From Desulfobulbus rhabdoformis (GTDB lineage: Bacteria; Desulfobacterota; Desulfobulbia; Desulfobulbales; Desulfobulbaceae): DNA of 64,000 bases. The position numbers and the translations under genes are program-made. Where the stretch lies: assembly GCF_016919065.1 (NCBI RefSeq), contig NZ_JAFFQA010000001.1:124001-188000 (forward strand). The letters run 5' to 3'. Under the pieces are notes generated by a model. The model ran no database searches. It was not told the origin of the DNA and saw only the letters and a program-made list of their open reading frames with translations. Shown piece by piece: positions 28,930 through 37,984 of this stretch (the first letter of the stretch is position 1; every line of letters begins with the position of its first letter).

Positions 28930-29871
28930 ATGAATGAAGTAAAGAATGAAGTAAACCTTCCTCTCTGGAAACGCTTCTGGATCTACCAAAAAGAACGGTT
29001 TCCCCTGATTGCCCATGGACCGCTGATTTTGGCCTTCAGCTTTTGCGCGGTTTCTATTTCCTCCCATCTTCGGGCCGAGGTTTGGCCGCAGTGGCCCTCT
29101 GTTGCGGTGGCCTTTATCTCCTGCCTGCTCTTTTTCCTTCAGCTGCGCATAGCAGACGAGTTCAAAGACAACAAAGAAGACTGCCGCTATCGACCCTACC
29201 GGGCGGTACCGCGTGGGTTGGTTCGCTTGCGCGAACTTGCGTTTGTTTTTGTATTCGCCTGCCTGATCCAGTTGGGGCTCGTGCTGTGGTGGAGGCCACA
29301 GCTGGTGCTGCTGCTCCTGATCACCTGGAGCTACCTGGCGATGATGAGCTTTGAGTTTGGCCTCCGTGACTGGCTTAAAGCCCGGCCGATCACCTATCTC
29401 TGGACCCACATGCTGATCATGCCGTTGATCGATCTCTATGCCTCGTCGACCGACTGGCTGGTCGTTGGTGACACTGCCCCGCCACAGGGGCTGATATATT
29501 TTCTCGCAGCCAGTTTTTTCAACGGCATTGTCATCGAGATTGGCAGAAAAATACGAACCCCACCCCAGGAAGAGGAGGGCGTGGAAACCTACTCGCGGCT
29601 TTGGGGATGCCGCGAGGCGGCGTTGGTCTGGTTCGTCATGATCGTGATGACCGCGCTGTTTGCCAGCCTGACGGCCTGGAAGGTTGGTGCGTTTACCGCA
29701 GTGGGCAGTGTCCTCATCGCCAGCGGCTGCGGTTGTGGTCTCTTTGTTTTTGTATTTCGGCAGAGGCAGACGGATGGGAGGGCCAAAGGCTTTGAACTAG
29801 CGGCAGCCCTGTGGACGCTCTGCCTGTACCTCTCCCTTGGTCTTCTTCCAGGAGTGCTTGCCCATGGATGA
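28930..29871 (+). CDS. UbiA-like membrane prenyltransferase
   Basis: This 313-residue protein has eight or nine predicted membrane segments. The first aspartate-rich motif of UbiA enzymes is visible at about residues 74-86 (RIADEFKDNKED). The second region is altered to EIGRKIRTPPQEEEGVETYS, a variant seen in a UbiA subgroup. UbiA proteins transfer prenyl chains to aromatic or glycerol-type acceptors. The lysine- and glutamate-rich N-terminus is cytosolic. It overlaps the next gene by 8 bases. Confidence 0.8.
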   Translation: MNEVKNEVNLPLWKRFWIYQKERFPLIAHGPLILAFSFCAVSISSHLRAEVWPQWPSVAVAFISCLLFFLQLRIADEFKDNKEDCRYRPYRAVPRGLVRLRELAFVFVFACLIQLGLVLWWRPQLVLLLLITWSYLAMMSFEFGLRDWLKARPITYLWTHMLIMPLIDLYASSTDWLVVGDTAPPQGLIYFLAASFFNGIVIEIGRKIRTPPQEEEGVETYSRLWGCREAALVWFVMIVMTALFASLTAWKVGAFTAVGSVLIASGCGCGLFVFVFRQRQTDGRAKGFELAAALWTLCLYLSLGLLPGVLAHG

Positions 29872-32464
29872 TATGATTCGATTTCCGCAGCATGCCATGC
29901 GTCTTGAGGAGATGGGGGGCAAGGCTGCGGCCCTCCAGTGCTTGCATGGGCTCCCCATTCCTGCTTGGTTTGTGGTCACGCCGGCCGCCTTTGTCGCCAG
30001 AGGGTGCCTGGAAAGAGATCCCGCTGACTGGCAGATGAGCGATACTCTGCTCGCACAACTGCAAGAGGCACTTGACCAGCCTTCCCTGGAAGATGCCACC
30101 TTTGCGGTCCGTTCATCAGCGGTGGATGAGGATTCCCAGGGATTTAGTTTTGCGGGCCAGCTCGATTCCTTTCTTGGGGTTGCCAAGGCTGAAGTAGCCC
30201 AGCATATTGTCGAGGTCTGGCGATCTGCCTTTTCCGAACATATCAGGGCCTATCGGGCCGAGCACGGGTTGGGCGCTTGCGTTCCTCCTGCAGTGATTGT
30301 GCAACGAATGATTCAGGCACAGTGTGCAGGTGTCTGTTTTGCGGTCGACCCAATCAGTGGTAACTGGGAGCATGCGCTGGTCTCCTCTGTTTGGGGGCTG
30401 GGCAGCGTCCTGGTCGATGGCGAGCTTGATGCCGACACCTTCCGGGTGACGCGCAAAGGCGAAATTGTCTTTAAACAGGCTGCTATAAAGCCCTTTGGAC
30501 TCTATCTGGAAAATGGTACCCCCCAACGGGTGGAGCACGACCAACAACAGGCACAGTCTTTTTCTCTGTCAGATTCAATGGCCACAGAGGTGGCGGCTCT
30601 TGCCAGGCTCTGCTCGAAACATCGGGGATGCCCTCAGGATATTGAATGGGCCTGGGAGAATGGCAGGCTTTACCTGCTCCAGTCTCGGCCCATCACCAGT
30701 CTTGGCCAGGTGCCCGATCCGGAAGGACGGGCCAACATCTGGGATAACTCCAACATCGCCGAATCCTACGGAGGCGTGACCACGCCACTGACCTACAGTT
30801 TTGCCCGCTCGATCTACGAGGAGGTGTATAGGCAGTTCTGCAAGATCATGGGCGTTCCCCGTCATGTTATCGCCGCCAATCAGGAAACCTACCGCGGGCT
30901 GCTTGGCCTGATGCACGGCAGAATGTACTACAACCTGATCAACTGGTATCGCCTGCTCGCCTGCTTTCCCGGTTTTTCCATCAATCGCGGCTTTATGGAG
31001 CAGATGATGGGGGTGCGCAAAGAGATGGGGGATGAACTGCTTGCACTCATTCCGCGGCCAAAGTCGAACCGTCTATTAAGCTTTATCTACCTGAGCAAGG
31101 CGCTAGTTGGCATGGGATGGAGTTATCTACTCCTCCCGCGCACGATCAAACGGTTCTATCGCCGTCTTGATGCAGCCTTAGCCCAACCGGCAATAGCTCT
31201 TGCCGATCAGCGAGCCGACGAACTGACCGCCTCGTACCGCGATCTTGAAACCCGGCTGCTTCTGCGTTGGGATGCGCCCCTGATCAACGATTTTTTTGCG
31301 ATGATCTTTTTTGGCGTGCTCGCCAAACTGTGTACGTCCTGGTGCAATGATACCCATGGAACCCTGCAAAATGATCTGGTGGGGGGCAGCGGCAAGGTCA
31401 TCAGCGCCGAGCCCGCAAGGAGGGTTGGCCAACTTGCCGCCTGTATCCGCGGGAATCAGGAAGCCGTCAACCTGTTTCAGGAGGCTTCGCCCAGCGAGAT
31501 TCTCAGTTATCTGGAAGATCACGAGGATATGGGCCACCTGTTTGGGGAGTATTTGAACACCTTCGGGGACCGGTGCATAGACGAGCTGAAGCTGGAAAGT
31601 ATCTCTCTTAATGAGAACCCCCTGCCACTTTTGCGGGCCATCGGCCATTTTGCGGCCCGAAAGGAGCACGTACAAGCCGGTGGTGCCGTTGATGCACGAA
31701 TTGCAGCGGAAAAACAGGCAATGGCTGCTCTTGGCGGCAACGGACTTCGCCGCCGAATTTTCACCTTCGTCCTCAAACATGCGCGGGCGCGGGTTGAGGC
31801 CAGGGAAAACCTTCGTTTCGAGCGCACCAGACTCTTCGGCCGGGTTCGACAGATCCTGGTCGAACTCGGAAAAAGGTTTGCCGCATTTGGCCAACTAGAG
31901 GAGCATAGTGATATTTTTTACCTGGAAAAGGATGAGATCCTCGGTTTTGTCGAGGGATTTGCCTCCTGCCCGGATTTGAAAGGCATCGTTGCGGTGCGTA
32001 AGGCCCATTTTCAACAGTACGCAGCCATGCCACCCATTGCCGACCGTTTCCAGACCCGGGGACAGGTCTTTGTCGGTAACGACTTTTATCAGGGCGATGA
32101 AAAACAGCAGCCCGAGGAAAGGGATCAAGGGATACGGCACGGTATCGGCTGTTGTCCGGGGGTGGTGCGTGGCCAGGTACGGGTTGTCCGCGATCCCAGA
32201 GGCGTGGAACTGCCAGCTGGTGCCATTCTCGTTGCCGAGCGGACCGATCCGGGCTGGATCATGCTGTTTCCGGCTGCTGCGGGCCTGCTTGTGGAGCGGG
32301 GCAGCCTCCTCTCCCATTCGGCAATCGTTGCCCGCGAGCTGGGGCTCCCCGCAGTGGTTTCGGTGCCAGGGGTGACTAGTTGGCTCCGCAATGGCGATAC
32401 GGTGGAACTTGATGGGGGCACCGGCAGAGTACGAGTGCTTGCCCGGGGAGACGAAGATGCCTGA
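29864..32464 (+). CDS. PEP-synthase-like dikinase without PEP barrel
   Basis: This protein of about 866 residues has an N-terminal ATP-grasp PEP/pyruvate dikinase domain (GGKAAALQCL, FAVRSSAVDEDSQGFSFAGQ, DIEWAWENGRLYLLQSRPIT). A central domain of about 400 residues has no PEP-binding barrel, and the C-terminus is a phosphohistidine swivel domain (SLLSHSAIVARELGLPAVV, catalytic His). This layout is that of rifampicin phosphotransferase and related enzymes. It would move a phosphate from ATP through His to the acceptor bound by the middle domain, probably a lipid alcohol here. ATG at 29864 with AGGAG upstream. Confidence 0.8.
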   Translation: MDDMIRFPQHAMRLEEMGGKAAALQCLHGLPIPAWFVVTPAAFVARGCLERDPADWQMSDTLLAQLQEALDQPSLEDATFAVRSSAVDEDSQGFSFAGQLDSFLGVAKAEVAQHIVEVWRSAFSEHIRAYRAEHGLGACVPPAVIVQRMIQAQCAGVCFAVDPISGNWEHALVSSVWGLGSVLVDGELDADTFRVTRKGEIVFKQAAIKPFGLYLENGTPQRVEHDQQQAQSFSLSDSMATEVAALARLCSKHRGCPQDIEWAWENGRLYLLQSRPITSLGQVPDPEGRANIWDNSNIAESYGGVTTPLTYSFARSIYEEVYRQFCKIMGVPRHVIAANQETYRGLLGLMHGRMYYNLINWYRLLACFPGFSINRGFMEQMMGVRKEMGDELLALIPRPKSNRLLSFIYLSKALVGMGWSYLLLPRTIKRFYRRLDAALAQPAIALADQRADELTASYRDLETRLLLRWDAPLINDFFAMIFFGVLAKLCTSWCNDTHGTLQNDLVGGSGKVISAEPARRVGQLAACIRGNQEAVNLFQEASPSEILSYLEDHEDMGHLFGEYLNTFGDRCIDELKLESISLNENPLPLLRAIGHFAARKEHVQAGGAVDARIAAEKQAMAALGGNGLRRRIFTFVLKHARARVEARENLRFERTRLFGRVRQILVELGKRFAAFGQLEEHSDIFYLEKDEILGFVEGFASCPDLKGIVAVRKAHFQQYAAMPPIADRFQTRGQVFVGNDFYQGDEKQQPEERDQGIRHGIGCCPGVVRGQVRVVRDPRGVELPAGAILVAERTDPGWIMLFPAAAGLLVERGSLLSHSAIVARELGLPAVVSVPGVTSWLRNGDTVELDGGTGRVRVLARGDEDA

Positions 32465-33557
32465 CACGGAAATTGCGGCTAAGGCCTCCTTTACGACAAT
32501 CCGCTATGCCCAGTGCTGGGAGGATGCCGATATTCTCCTTCAGGGGCTGGAGGTCCAGGAGGGAGATGTCTGTGTGGGCATCGGCTCGGCAGGCGATAAT
32601 TGCCTGTCGCTCCTGACTAAAAATCCCGAGCGGGTTATTGCCGTCGATTTAAACCCAGCCCAGTTGGCCTGTATCGAGTTGCGGGTGGCCGCTTTCAGGT
32701 GTCTTTCGTATACCCAACTGCTTGAACTGATGGGGTCTCGGCCAAGTGAAAAGCGGCTTTCCCTCTATGGGCAATGTCGGACCAGTCTTTCTGGAGAAAG
32801 CCGCAATTTCTGGGACAACAACCAAAAAAGTATTGCTGATGGCATCGGCGCGGCGGGTAAGTTTGAGCACTATTTCATGCTCTTTCGCAAATATATTATC
32901 CCGCTTATTCACAGCCGCACAAAGGTGGAACAGTTGCTGGAAGGGGGCTCCCCGCAACGATGCGCAGCGTTCTACGACGCCTCCTGGGATACCTTTCGCT
33001 GGCGAATGCTTTTTCGCCTCTTTTTTTCCCGCTGGATGATGGGGCGACTCGGCCGGGATCCGTCCTTTTTTGCCTATGTAAAGGGCAGCGTTGCCGACAA
33101 AATTCTTGAGCGGACCCGGCATGCACTGCGCGATCTCGATCCCGGCGACAATCCCTACCTGCATTGGATTCTCACCGGTCACCACGGCAAAGCTCTGCCG
33201 CACGCCCTGCGGGAAGAACACTTTGAGGTCATCCGCAATAACATCGATCGGTTGGAGATTCGCCTGGGCACCCTGGAGTCAGTGCTGGAGGCTGAAGGCC
33301 CCAAAAGCGTGGACCGGTTCAACCTCAGCGACATCTTTGAATATATGTCGGAGGAGACGTCCCAGCGTGTACTGGCACAGATTGTCGCTGCTGGCCGCAG
33401 CGGTGGGCGACTTGCCTACTGGAACATGCTGGCACCTCGTTGTTGTCCGCCGGAGTGGGGGGATAGGGTAGAGCGCAAGCATGAGTTAGAGACAAGGCTC
33501 TTGAATGAAGACAAGGCTTTTTTCTATTCGGCCTTCATCGTGGAAGAGATTGTATGA
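32457..33557 (+). CDS. BtaA-like 3-amino-3-carboxypropyltransferase (DUF3419)
   Basis: This 366-residue protein matches DUF3419, the family of BtaA, which moves the 3-amino-3-carboxypropyl group of SAM to diacylglycerol in betaine lipid synthesis. Family features are RYAQCWEDADIL, IGSAGDNCLSLL (SAM site), DLNPAQLACIELR and the C-terminal SDIFEYMSEE and GGRLAYWNML. The methyltransferase partner BtaB is absent. The start ATG overlaps the preceding stop by 8 bases. The acceptor in this operon is likely a related lipid alcohol. Confidence 0.85.
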   Translation: MPDTEIAAKASFTTIRYAQCWEDADILLQGLEVQEGDVCVGIGSAGDNCLSLLTKNPERVIAVDLNPAQLACIELRVAAFRCLSYTQLLELMGSRPSEKRLSLYGQCRTSLSGESRNFWDNNQKSIADGIGAAGKFEHYFMLFRKYIIPLIHSRTKVEQLLEGGSPQRCAAFYDASWDTFRWRMLFRLFFSRWMMGRLGRDPSFFAYVKGSVADKILERTRHALRDLDPGDNPYLHWILTGHHGKALPHALREEHFEVIRNNIDRLEIRLGTLESVLEAEGPKSVDRFNLSDIFEYMSEETSQRVLAQIVAAGRSGGRLAYWNMLAPRCCPPEWGDRVERKHELETRLLNEDKAFFYSAFIVEEIV

Positions 33558-34885
33558 ATCCCTGGCTTGGTATCCTTCTCGTGCTGGCCAGCCTTGGGCT
33601 CCTTCTTGGTAGCTGCTATTACGGCTGCAAGCGATTCTCTCTCTCGGCCGAGGTGAGCCGTAAAACGGTCCACATGGGTATGGGGCTGATCTGTGCGTTC
33701 TTCCCCTTCATATTTCTGGAATCCTGGCCCGTGTTTCTGTTGGCGACAGTTGCGGGGGCATCACTTCTTGTTGTCAGGGTATTGCCAGGCTTGCGTACCT
33801 CCATCGGCGCGAGTCTGCACGGTGTGGCACGTTCTTCCCTGGGAGAACTGTTTTTTCCGGTCGCTGTGGCCATGGTCTGGTACATTTCTTTCGAAAGCCC
33901 GATTTATTACAGCCTCTCGGTGTTGGTGCTCACCCTGGCCGACGCCTTTGCCGCCCTGGTCGGCACCCGATACGGCCAACAGCATTACACCACCGCCGAG
34001 GGACACAAAACCTGGGAAGGTAGCCTGACCTTTTTTTTCGCGGCTTTTTTGTGCATTCATGTTCCCCTGTTACTGATGACGACTATCGGTAGGGCCGAGT
34101 GTCTGCTCATAGCCCTGCTTATCGGTCTTTTGGTGACCATTGTCGAAGCTGTTGCCTGGCAAGGTCTCGACAACCTTTTCATACCGCTGTGCGTCTGTAT
34201 TCTGCTCAACGTCTACGACGACTTCACAGCATTGCAAATCCTTATGAGGATTGTCTTCATTGTGGCTGTTACCCTTAGTCTCTTTCTTGTGCGTTCTCGG
34301 ACGAAGCTTGATGATGCAGCCATCCTCGGTGCAAGCCTGGTTACCTATCTCTCGGTGACTGCTGGCGGTTGGCAGTGGGTTATTGCCCCGGGTATCCTCT
34401 TCATCAATACTTTTTTTCTTGGTCCGGTCAAAAAAAAGGTGGAGGAACGGGTGCACACCATTCACTCCACCCTGACCGTGACCCTGCCCGGACTTTTTTG
34501 GTTGCTGCTCTATTACCGCCAAGGTCATGGAGAGCTTTTTTTGTGTTACAATCTGGCATATATGGTTGAACTTTCTTGCCTTTTTATCGCACAATGGGCC
34601 TTTGAAGAGAGAAAAAGGAGTCTTGCCCGTATCAGTATTCAGGCTGGCCTGTTAAGTTTCGCCATGATCATGACCCCGTATGCCGCAATTACCTTCAATG
34701 AAATTCAGGCAGCGGAACTTCTCCTTGGGCTGGCCTGCTCTCTTGTCAGTGGCCCACTCTTTTGTATCCTCCAGCCCCAGATTCGGGATTCACCCCTGGA
34801 CCTGGGACGTTACCTTCGCCAGGGGAGCATTGGGTTTGCTGTTTCTTCTTTCCCTTTTCTCGCTCCCATTTTTTTTGCGCACTAG
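33554..34885 (+). CDS. Phytol/dolichol-kinase-like membrane protein
   Basis: This 443-residue protein has at least ten membrane segments. The first 220 residues match the SEC59/VTE5 polyprenol kinase and CTP-transferase-like family: SRKTVHMGMGLI, LTLADAFAALVGTRYG and EGHKTWEGSLTFF. The rest (from about 245) is an added membrane domain with a DUF92-like feel (LDDAAILGASLVTYLSV), but this is uncertain. It would phosphorylate an isoprenoid or lipid alcohol. It overlaps the preceding gene by 4 bases and ends the operon. Confidence 0.8.
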   Translation: MNPWLGILLVLASLGLLLGSCYYGCKRFSLSAEVSRKTVHMGMGLICAFFPFIFLESWPVFLLATVAGASLLVVRVLPGLRTSIGASLHGVARSSLGELFFPVAVAMVWYISFESPIYYSLSVLVLTLADAFAALVGTRYGQQHYTTAEGHKTWEGSLTFFFAAFLCIHVPLLLMTTIGRAECLLIALLIGLLVTIVEAVAWQGLDNLFIPLCVCILLNVYDDFTALQILMRIVFIVAVTLSLFLVRSRTKLDDAAILGASLVTYLSVTAGGWQWVIAPGILFINTFFLGPVKKKVEERVHTIHSTLTVTLPGLFWLLLYYRQGHGELFLCYNLAYMVELSCLFIAQWAFEERKRSLARISIQAGLLSFAMIMTPYAAITFNEIQAAELLLGLACSLVSGPLFCILQPQIRDSPLDLGRYLRQGSIGFAVSSFPFLAPIFFAH

Positions 34886-34987
34886 GTTACAGGAAAGCGA
34901 GAGGCGAGATTCTTAACATACTGTTCTTTAATGATTAATTGATGATTTTGTTGTGCGGAAAGGAACATGGTGTAAGGTCAAACCAAC

Positions 34988-35581
34988 TTAGCGACAGGCC
35001 TGGACCACATGTGCAGATCCCGATGGGACGAGCCCTTTGATTGCAAGGAGATCATCTTTAGAGAGACGTGTCTGATCATAGGTTGTACGAAAGTGATGTG
35101 GTACGCCACTTGTGCTCAGTATTTCTACAGAGCGCTGGAGGGCGGCCGTATCCACCTTTTTCCCAGCAAGAAGAGAGTACAGGGAAAGTGGAGCCTTCAG
35201 GTCCATGGCCACGTAATTGATCCTTTGTTGGTCAAGGAGTTGCTCCAAGAGTTCCGGGTTGCTGCCGTTTGTATCGAGTTTCAGCGGATACCCCATCTCT
35301 TGCAGGTCCTTACAAAATGGCAGCAGGCCTGTTTGCAGGGTTGGTTCACCACCTGTGAGAACCACTCCGGAGAGTTTTCCCCTTCGTGAATGCAGGCGCT
35401 TTAAAATCTCCTCTGAGCTAAACGTGGGGGAGCGATTTTGAGGAATCAGTTGAGCGTTGTGGCAGTAGGGGCAATGAAAGTTACACCCTTGAAAAAAGAT
35501 CACTGCCGCCACTCTCCCGGGGTAATCGATAAAACTTGCTGGGTGGTAGCCTCCAATAATCAGCTTAGAAGTTGTTCTCAT
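34988..35581 (-). CDS. nrdG: Anaerobic RNR activating protein NrdG
   Basis: This 197-residue radical SAM activase makes the glycyl radical on NrdD. The cluster motif C33-NFH-C37-PY-C40 and LTGGEPTLQ are clear. The gene follows nrdD with a 17-base overlap and shares its transcript and cobalamin riboswitch. The N-terminal GGYHPASFIDYPGRVA is typical of the deltaproteobacterial NrdG type. Confidence 0.95.
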   Translation of the reverse strand: MRTTSKLIIGGYHPASFIDYPGRVAAVIFFQGCNFHCPYCHNAQLIPQNRSPTFSSEEILKRLHSRRGKLSGVVLTGGEPTLQTGLLPFCKDLQEMGYPLKLDTNGSNPELLEQLLDQQRINYVAMDLKAPLSLYSLLAGKKVDTAALQRSVEILSTSGVPHHFRTTYDQTRLSKDDLLAIKGLVPSGSAHVVQACR

Positions 35582-37688
35582 AGGTCACCCGCGCGGCGAA
35601 TTCGGCCTGTTTGCCTTCATGCCAGTGTTGCACGGGCCGCAGGTAACCGACCACGCGGGAGTATATTTCTGTGCTGCTTCCGCAGTGGGGGCAATGAGCC
35701 TGCTCTCCCGCCAGGTAGCCGTGCTCGGGACAGATGGAAAAGGTCGGGGTCAGGGTGAAGTAGGGGAGCCGGTATTGGCTGCATACGGTTCTGATAAAGG
35801 ATTTGACTGCCTGGGGATCAATATCGGATTCCCCCACAAAGCAGTGGACCACCGTGCCCCCGGTATACTTGGTCTGCAATGGATCCTGGTGATCCAAGAG
35901 TGCAAAAATATCGTCTGTATAGTTGACGGGTAACTGGGTTGAGTTGGCGTAAATGGGGATGTTGTTCTCGCCCTTGCAGGTAAGGGATGAACGCATTGCA
36001 GGAAAACGTTGGGCATCGAGTTTTGCCAACCGATGGCCGGTGCCTTCAGCGGGGGTTGCCTCCAGGTTGTATTGGTTGCCGGTCTCTGCCTGGAACTCCT
36101 GCAACCGAGTGCGCATGTGTTCAAGTATGCGTAAAGAAAAGACATGCCCCTGTTCACTACCGATATCTACGCCCAGAAGGTTGAGGCAGGCCTCGTTGAC
36201 CCCAATGAGCCCGATGGTGGAGAAATGATTTTCCCAGTACCGCTGAAAACGGTCATGAATGGCGCGCAGATAAAAGCGGATATAGGGATATAGCCCCTTT
36301 TTAGTAAAGGTCTCCAGTACCTTTCGTTTGGTTTCCAAAGAGGTCTTGGCAATCTCCATCAACTTGTCGAGGCGACGGAAAAAATCGCTTTCATCGGCAG
36401 CCTGGTGGCCAAGGGCCGCCATGTTGATGGTCACCACGCCGATTGATCCTGTGAGCGGATTGGCTCCAAAAAGGCCGCCACCACGTTTTTCCAGCTCCCG
36501 TGTATCAAGCCGCAGGCGGCAGCACATGGAGCGGGCATCATCCGGCCGAAGATCGGAGTTGATGAAGTTGGCAAAATAGGGAATCCCGTATCGGGCGGTG
36601 GTTTGCCATAATTTTTCAAGACTTGGATGATCCCAATCAAAATCGGCGGTGATGTTATAGGTGGGGATGGGAAAGGTAAACACCCTCCCGCGTGCGTCTC
36701 CCTCTGCCATCACCTCAAGAAATGCCTGATTGAGCATATTCATCTCATGCTGGTACTCTCCATACACCGATGCCTGTTCCTGCCCGCCGATGACGATGGG
36801 CGTGGATTTCAGGCTGGATGAGGGAATGAGATCCATGGTCAGGTTGGTGAAGGGCGTTTGAAAGCCAACCCTGGTAGGCACATTCAGGTTAAAGACGAAC
36901 TCTTGCAGCGCCTGCTTGACCTCTCGAAAATCCAATTCATCGTGACGAATAAAGGGGGCGAGTAAGGTGTCGAAGCTGGAAAAAGCCTGGGCACCGGCCG
37001 CTTCGCCCTGGAGGGTATAGAAGAAGTTGACGATCTGCCCTAGGGCACTGCGAAAATGATGGGCGGGAGCGCTCTCGGCCTTGCCAGGTGCTCCGGTAAA
37101 ACCGCTCAGGAGCAGATCGCGAAGGTCCCAGCCAACACAGTAAACCGAGAGCAGATTGAGATCATGGAGGTGCAGATCTCCGTTCACATGGGCCTGGCGC
37201 ACCTCGGGAGCGTAGATTTTATTGAGCCAGTAGGTGCGGCTGAGTTCGCTTGAGATGTAGTTGTTGAGTCCCTGCAACGAGTAGGACATGTTGGAATTTT
37301 CCTGCACCTGCCAGTCGAGTTGCTGCAGATAGCTGTCGATCAGCTCAAGATCGGTCTGGGTGACCATCGCGCGAAGGCGTGCGTGCTGATCCCGATACAG
37401 GATGTAGGCCTTGGCTGTTTTCTTGAAGGCAGAGGAGAGTAGGACTTCCTCCACCACATCCTGGATTTCCTCCACCGTGGGTGTTTCGCTCTCGATGAGC
37501 GAGTGGGCAATGGCCATGACCTGCATGGTCAGCCGACGAGCCTCGGGCTGGCCAAACTCCCCGGTCGCCTGTCCGGCCTTGTTCAGTGCCTGAGTGATTT
37601 TACCAGCTTCAAAGGGAACAAAGCGGTGATCTCGTTTTTTGATGGTGGTGAAAAAGGGGGCAAAGGACTGCTGACGTGCCTGTGGCAT
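35565..37688 (-). CDS. nrdD: Anaerobic ribonucleoside-triphosphate reductase NrdD
   Basis: This class III ribonucleotide reductase of about 707 residues has an N-terminal ATP-cone (FVPFEAGKITQALNKAG, allosteric), the catalytic barrel, a C-terminal zinc site (CPEHGY...CPHCG) and the glycyl-radical loop RVVGYLRP. I chose the ATG at 37686-37688 because AAGGAG lies 7 bases upstream and because longer readings run into the riboswitch. The product supplies dNTPs under anaerobic conditions. Control by cobalamin implies that a B12-dependent class II enzyme also exists in the genome. Confidence 0.96.
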   Translation of the reverse strand: MPQARQQSFAPFFTTIKKRDHRFVPFEAGKITQALNKAGQATGEFGQPEARRLTMQVMAIAHSLIESETPTVEEIQDVVEEVLLSSAFKKTAKAYILYRDQHARLRAMVTQTDLELIDSYLQQLDWQVQENSNMSYSLQGLNNYISSELSRTYWLNKIYAPEVRQAHVNGDLHLHDLNLLSVYCVGWDLRDLLLSGFTGAPGKAESAPAHHFRSALGQIVNFFYTLQGEAAGAQAFSSFDTLLAPFIRHDELDFREVKQALQEFVFNLNVPTRVGFQTPFTNLTMDLIPSSSLKSTPIVIGGQEQASVYGEYQHEMNMLNQAFLEVMAEGDARGRVFTFPIPTYNITADFDWDHPSLEKLWQTTARYGIPYFANFINSDLRPDDARSMCCRLRLDTRELEKRGGGLFGANPLTGSIGVVTINMAALGHQAADESDFFRRLDKLMEIAKTSLETKRKVLETFTKKGLYPYIRFYLRAIHDRFQRYWENHFSTIGLIGVNEACLNLLGVDIGSEQGHVFSLRILEHMRTRLQEFQAETGNQYNLEATPAEGTGHRLAKLDAQRFPAMRSSLTCKGENNIPIYANSTQLPVNYTDDIFALLDHQDPLQTKYTGGTVVHCFVGESDIDPQAVKSFIRTVCSQYRLPYFTLTPTFSICPEHGYLAGEQAHCPHCGSSTEIYSRVVGYLRPVQHWHEGKQAEFAARVTYENNF

Positions 37689-37751
37689 GGCTCTCTCCTT
37701 GACGCGAGGTAAGAGGGGGATAGAGTTCAGCCGATTTTTCCCGGCTGGTGA

Positions 37752-37920
37752 TTTCACGGCAGGTCTTCGGACTTTCAGGTTGAGCCTACAGGTTGTCCCT
37801 TCCCAATCCATTGATCAGTGGTTTTGACAACGTTCGTTCCTGATTACCGCTGCGCGACAGTTCCGGAATTGCACCGGATTCCCTTTTCATCCTCTTTGAT
37901 CCTGATTTAGGTAAGGATGC
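37752..37920 (-). promoter_or_regulatory. Cobalamin riboswitch upstream of nrdDG
   Basis: Read on the minus strand, the sequence has the AdoCbl riboswitch core: GGGAATCCGGTGCAATTCCGG, then AACTGTCGCGCAGCGGT (B12 box) and, after a variable arm, AGTCCGAAGACCTGCC. It lies about 65 bases before the nrdD start. A hairpin (CAGCCG/CGGCTG, 37726-37746) between it and nrdD may act as the switching element. It should lower nrdDG expression when B12 is plentiful. Confidence 0.92.
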
Positions 37921-37984
37921 AACCGCTTGTACGCTGTATATAGTGCTGTTGAAGCTAAGTCAATACTAAATATAAAGATTGTCT

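Noticed and set aside
29864..32464. Rifampicin resistance gene
   Set aside because: The domain layout is similar, but its place in a seven-gene biosynthetic operon argues against a dedicated resistance role.
37689..37811. N-terminal extension of NrdD
   Set aside because: It overlaps the cobalamin riboswitch and lacks a ribosome site; the ATG at 37688 has a good one.
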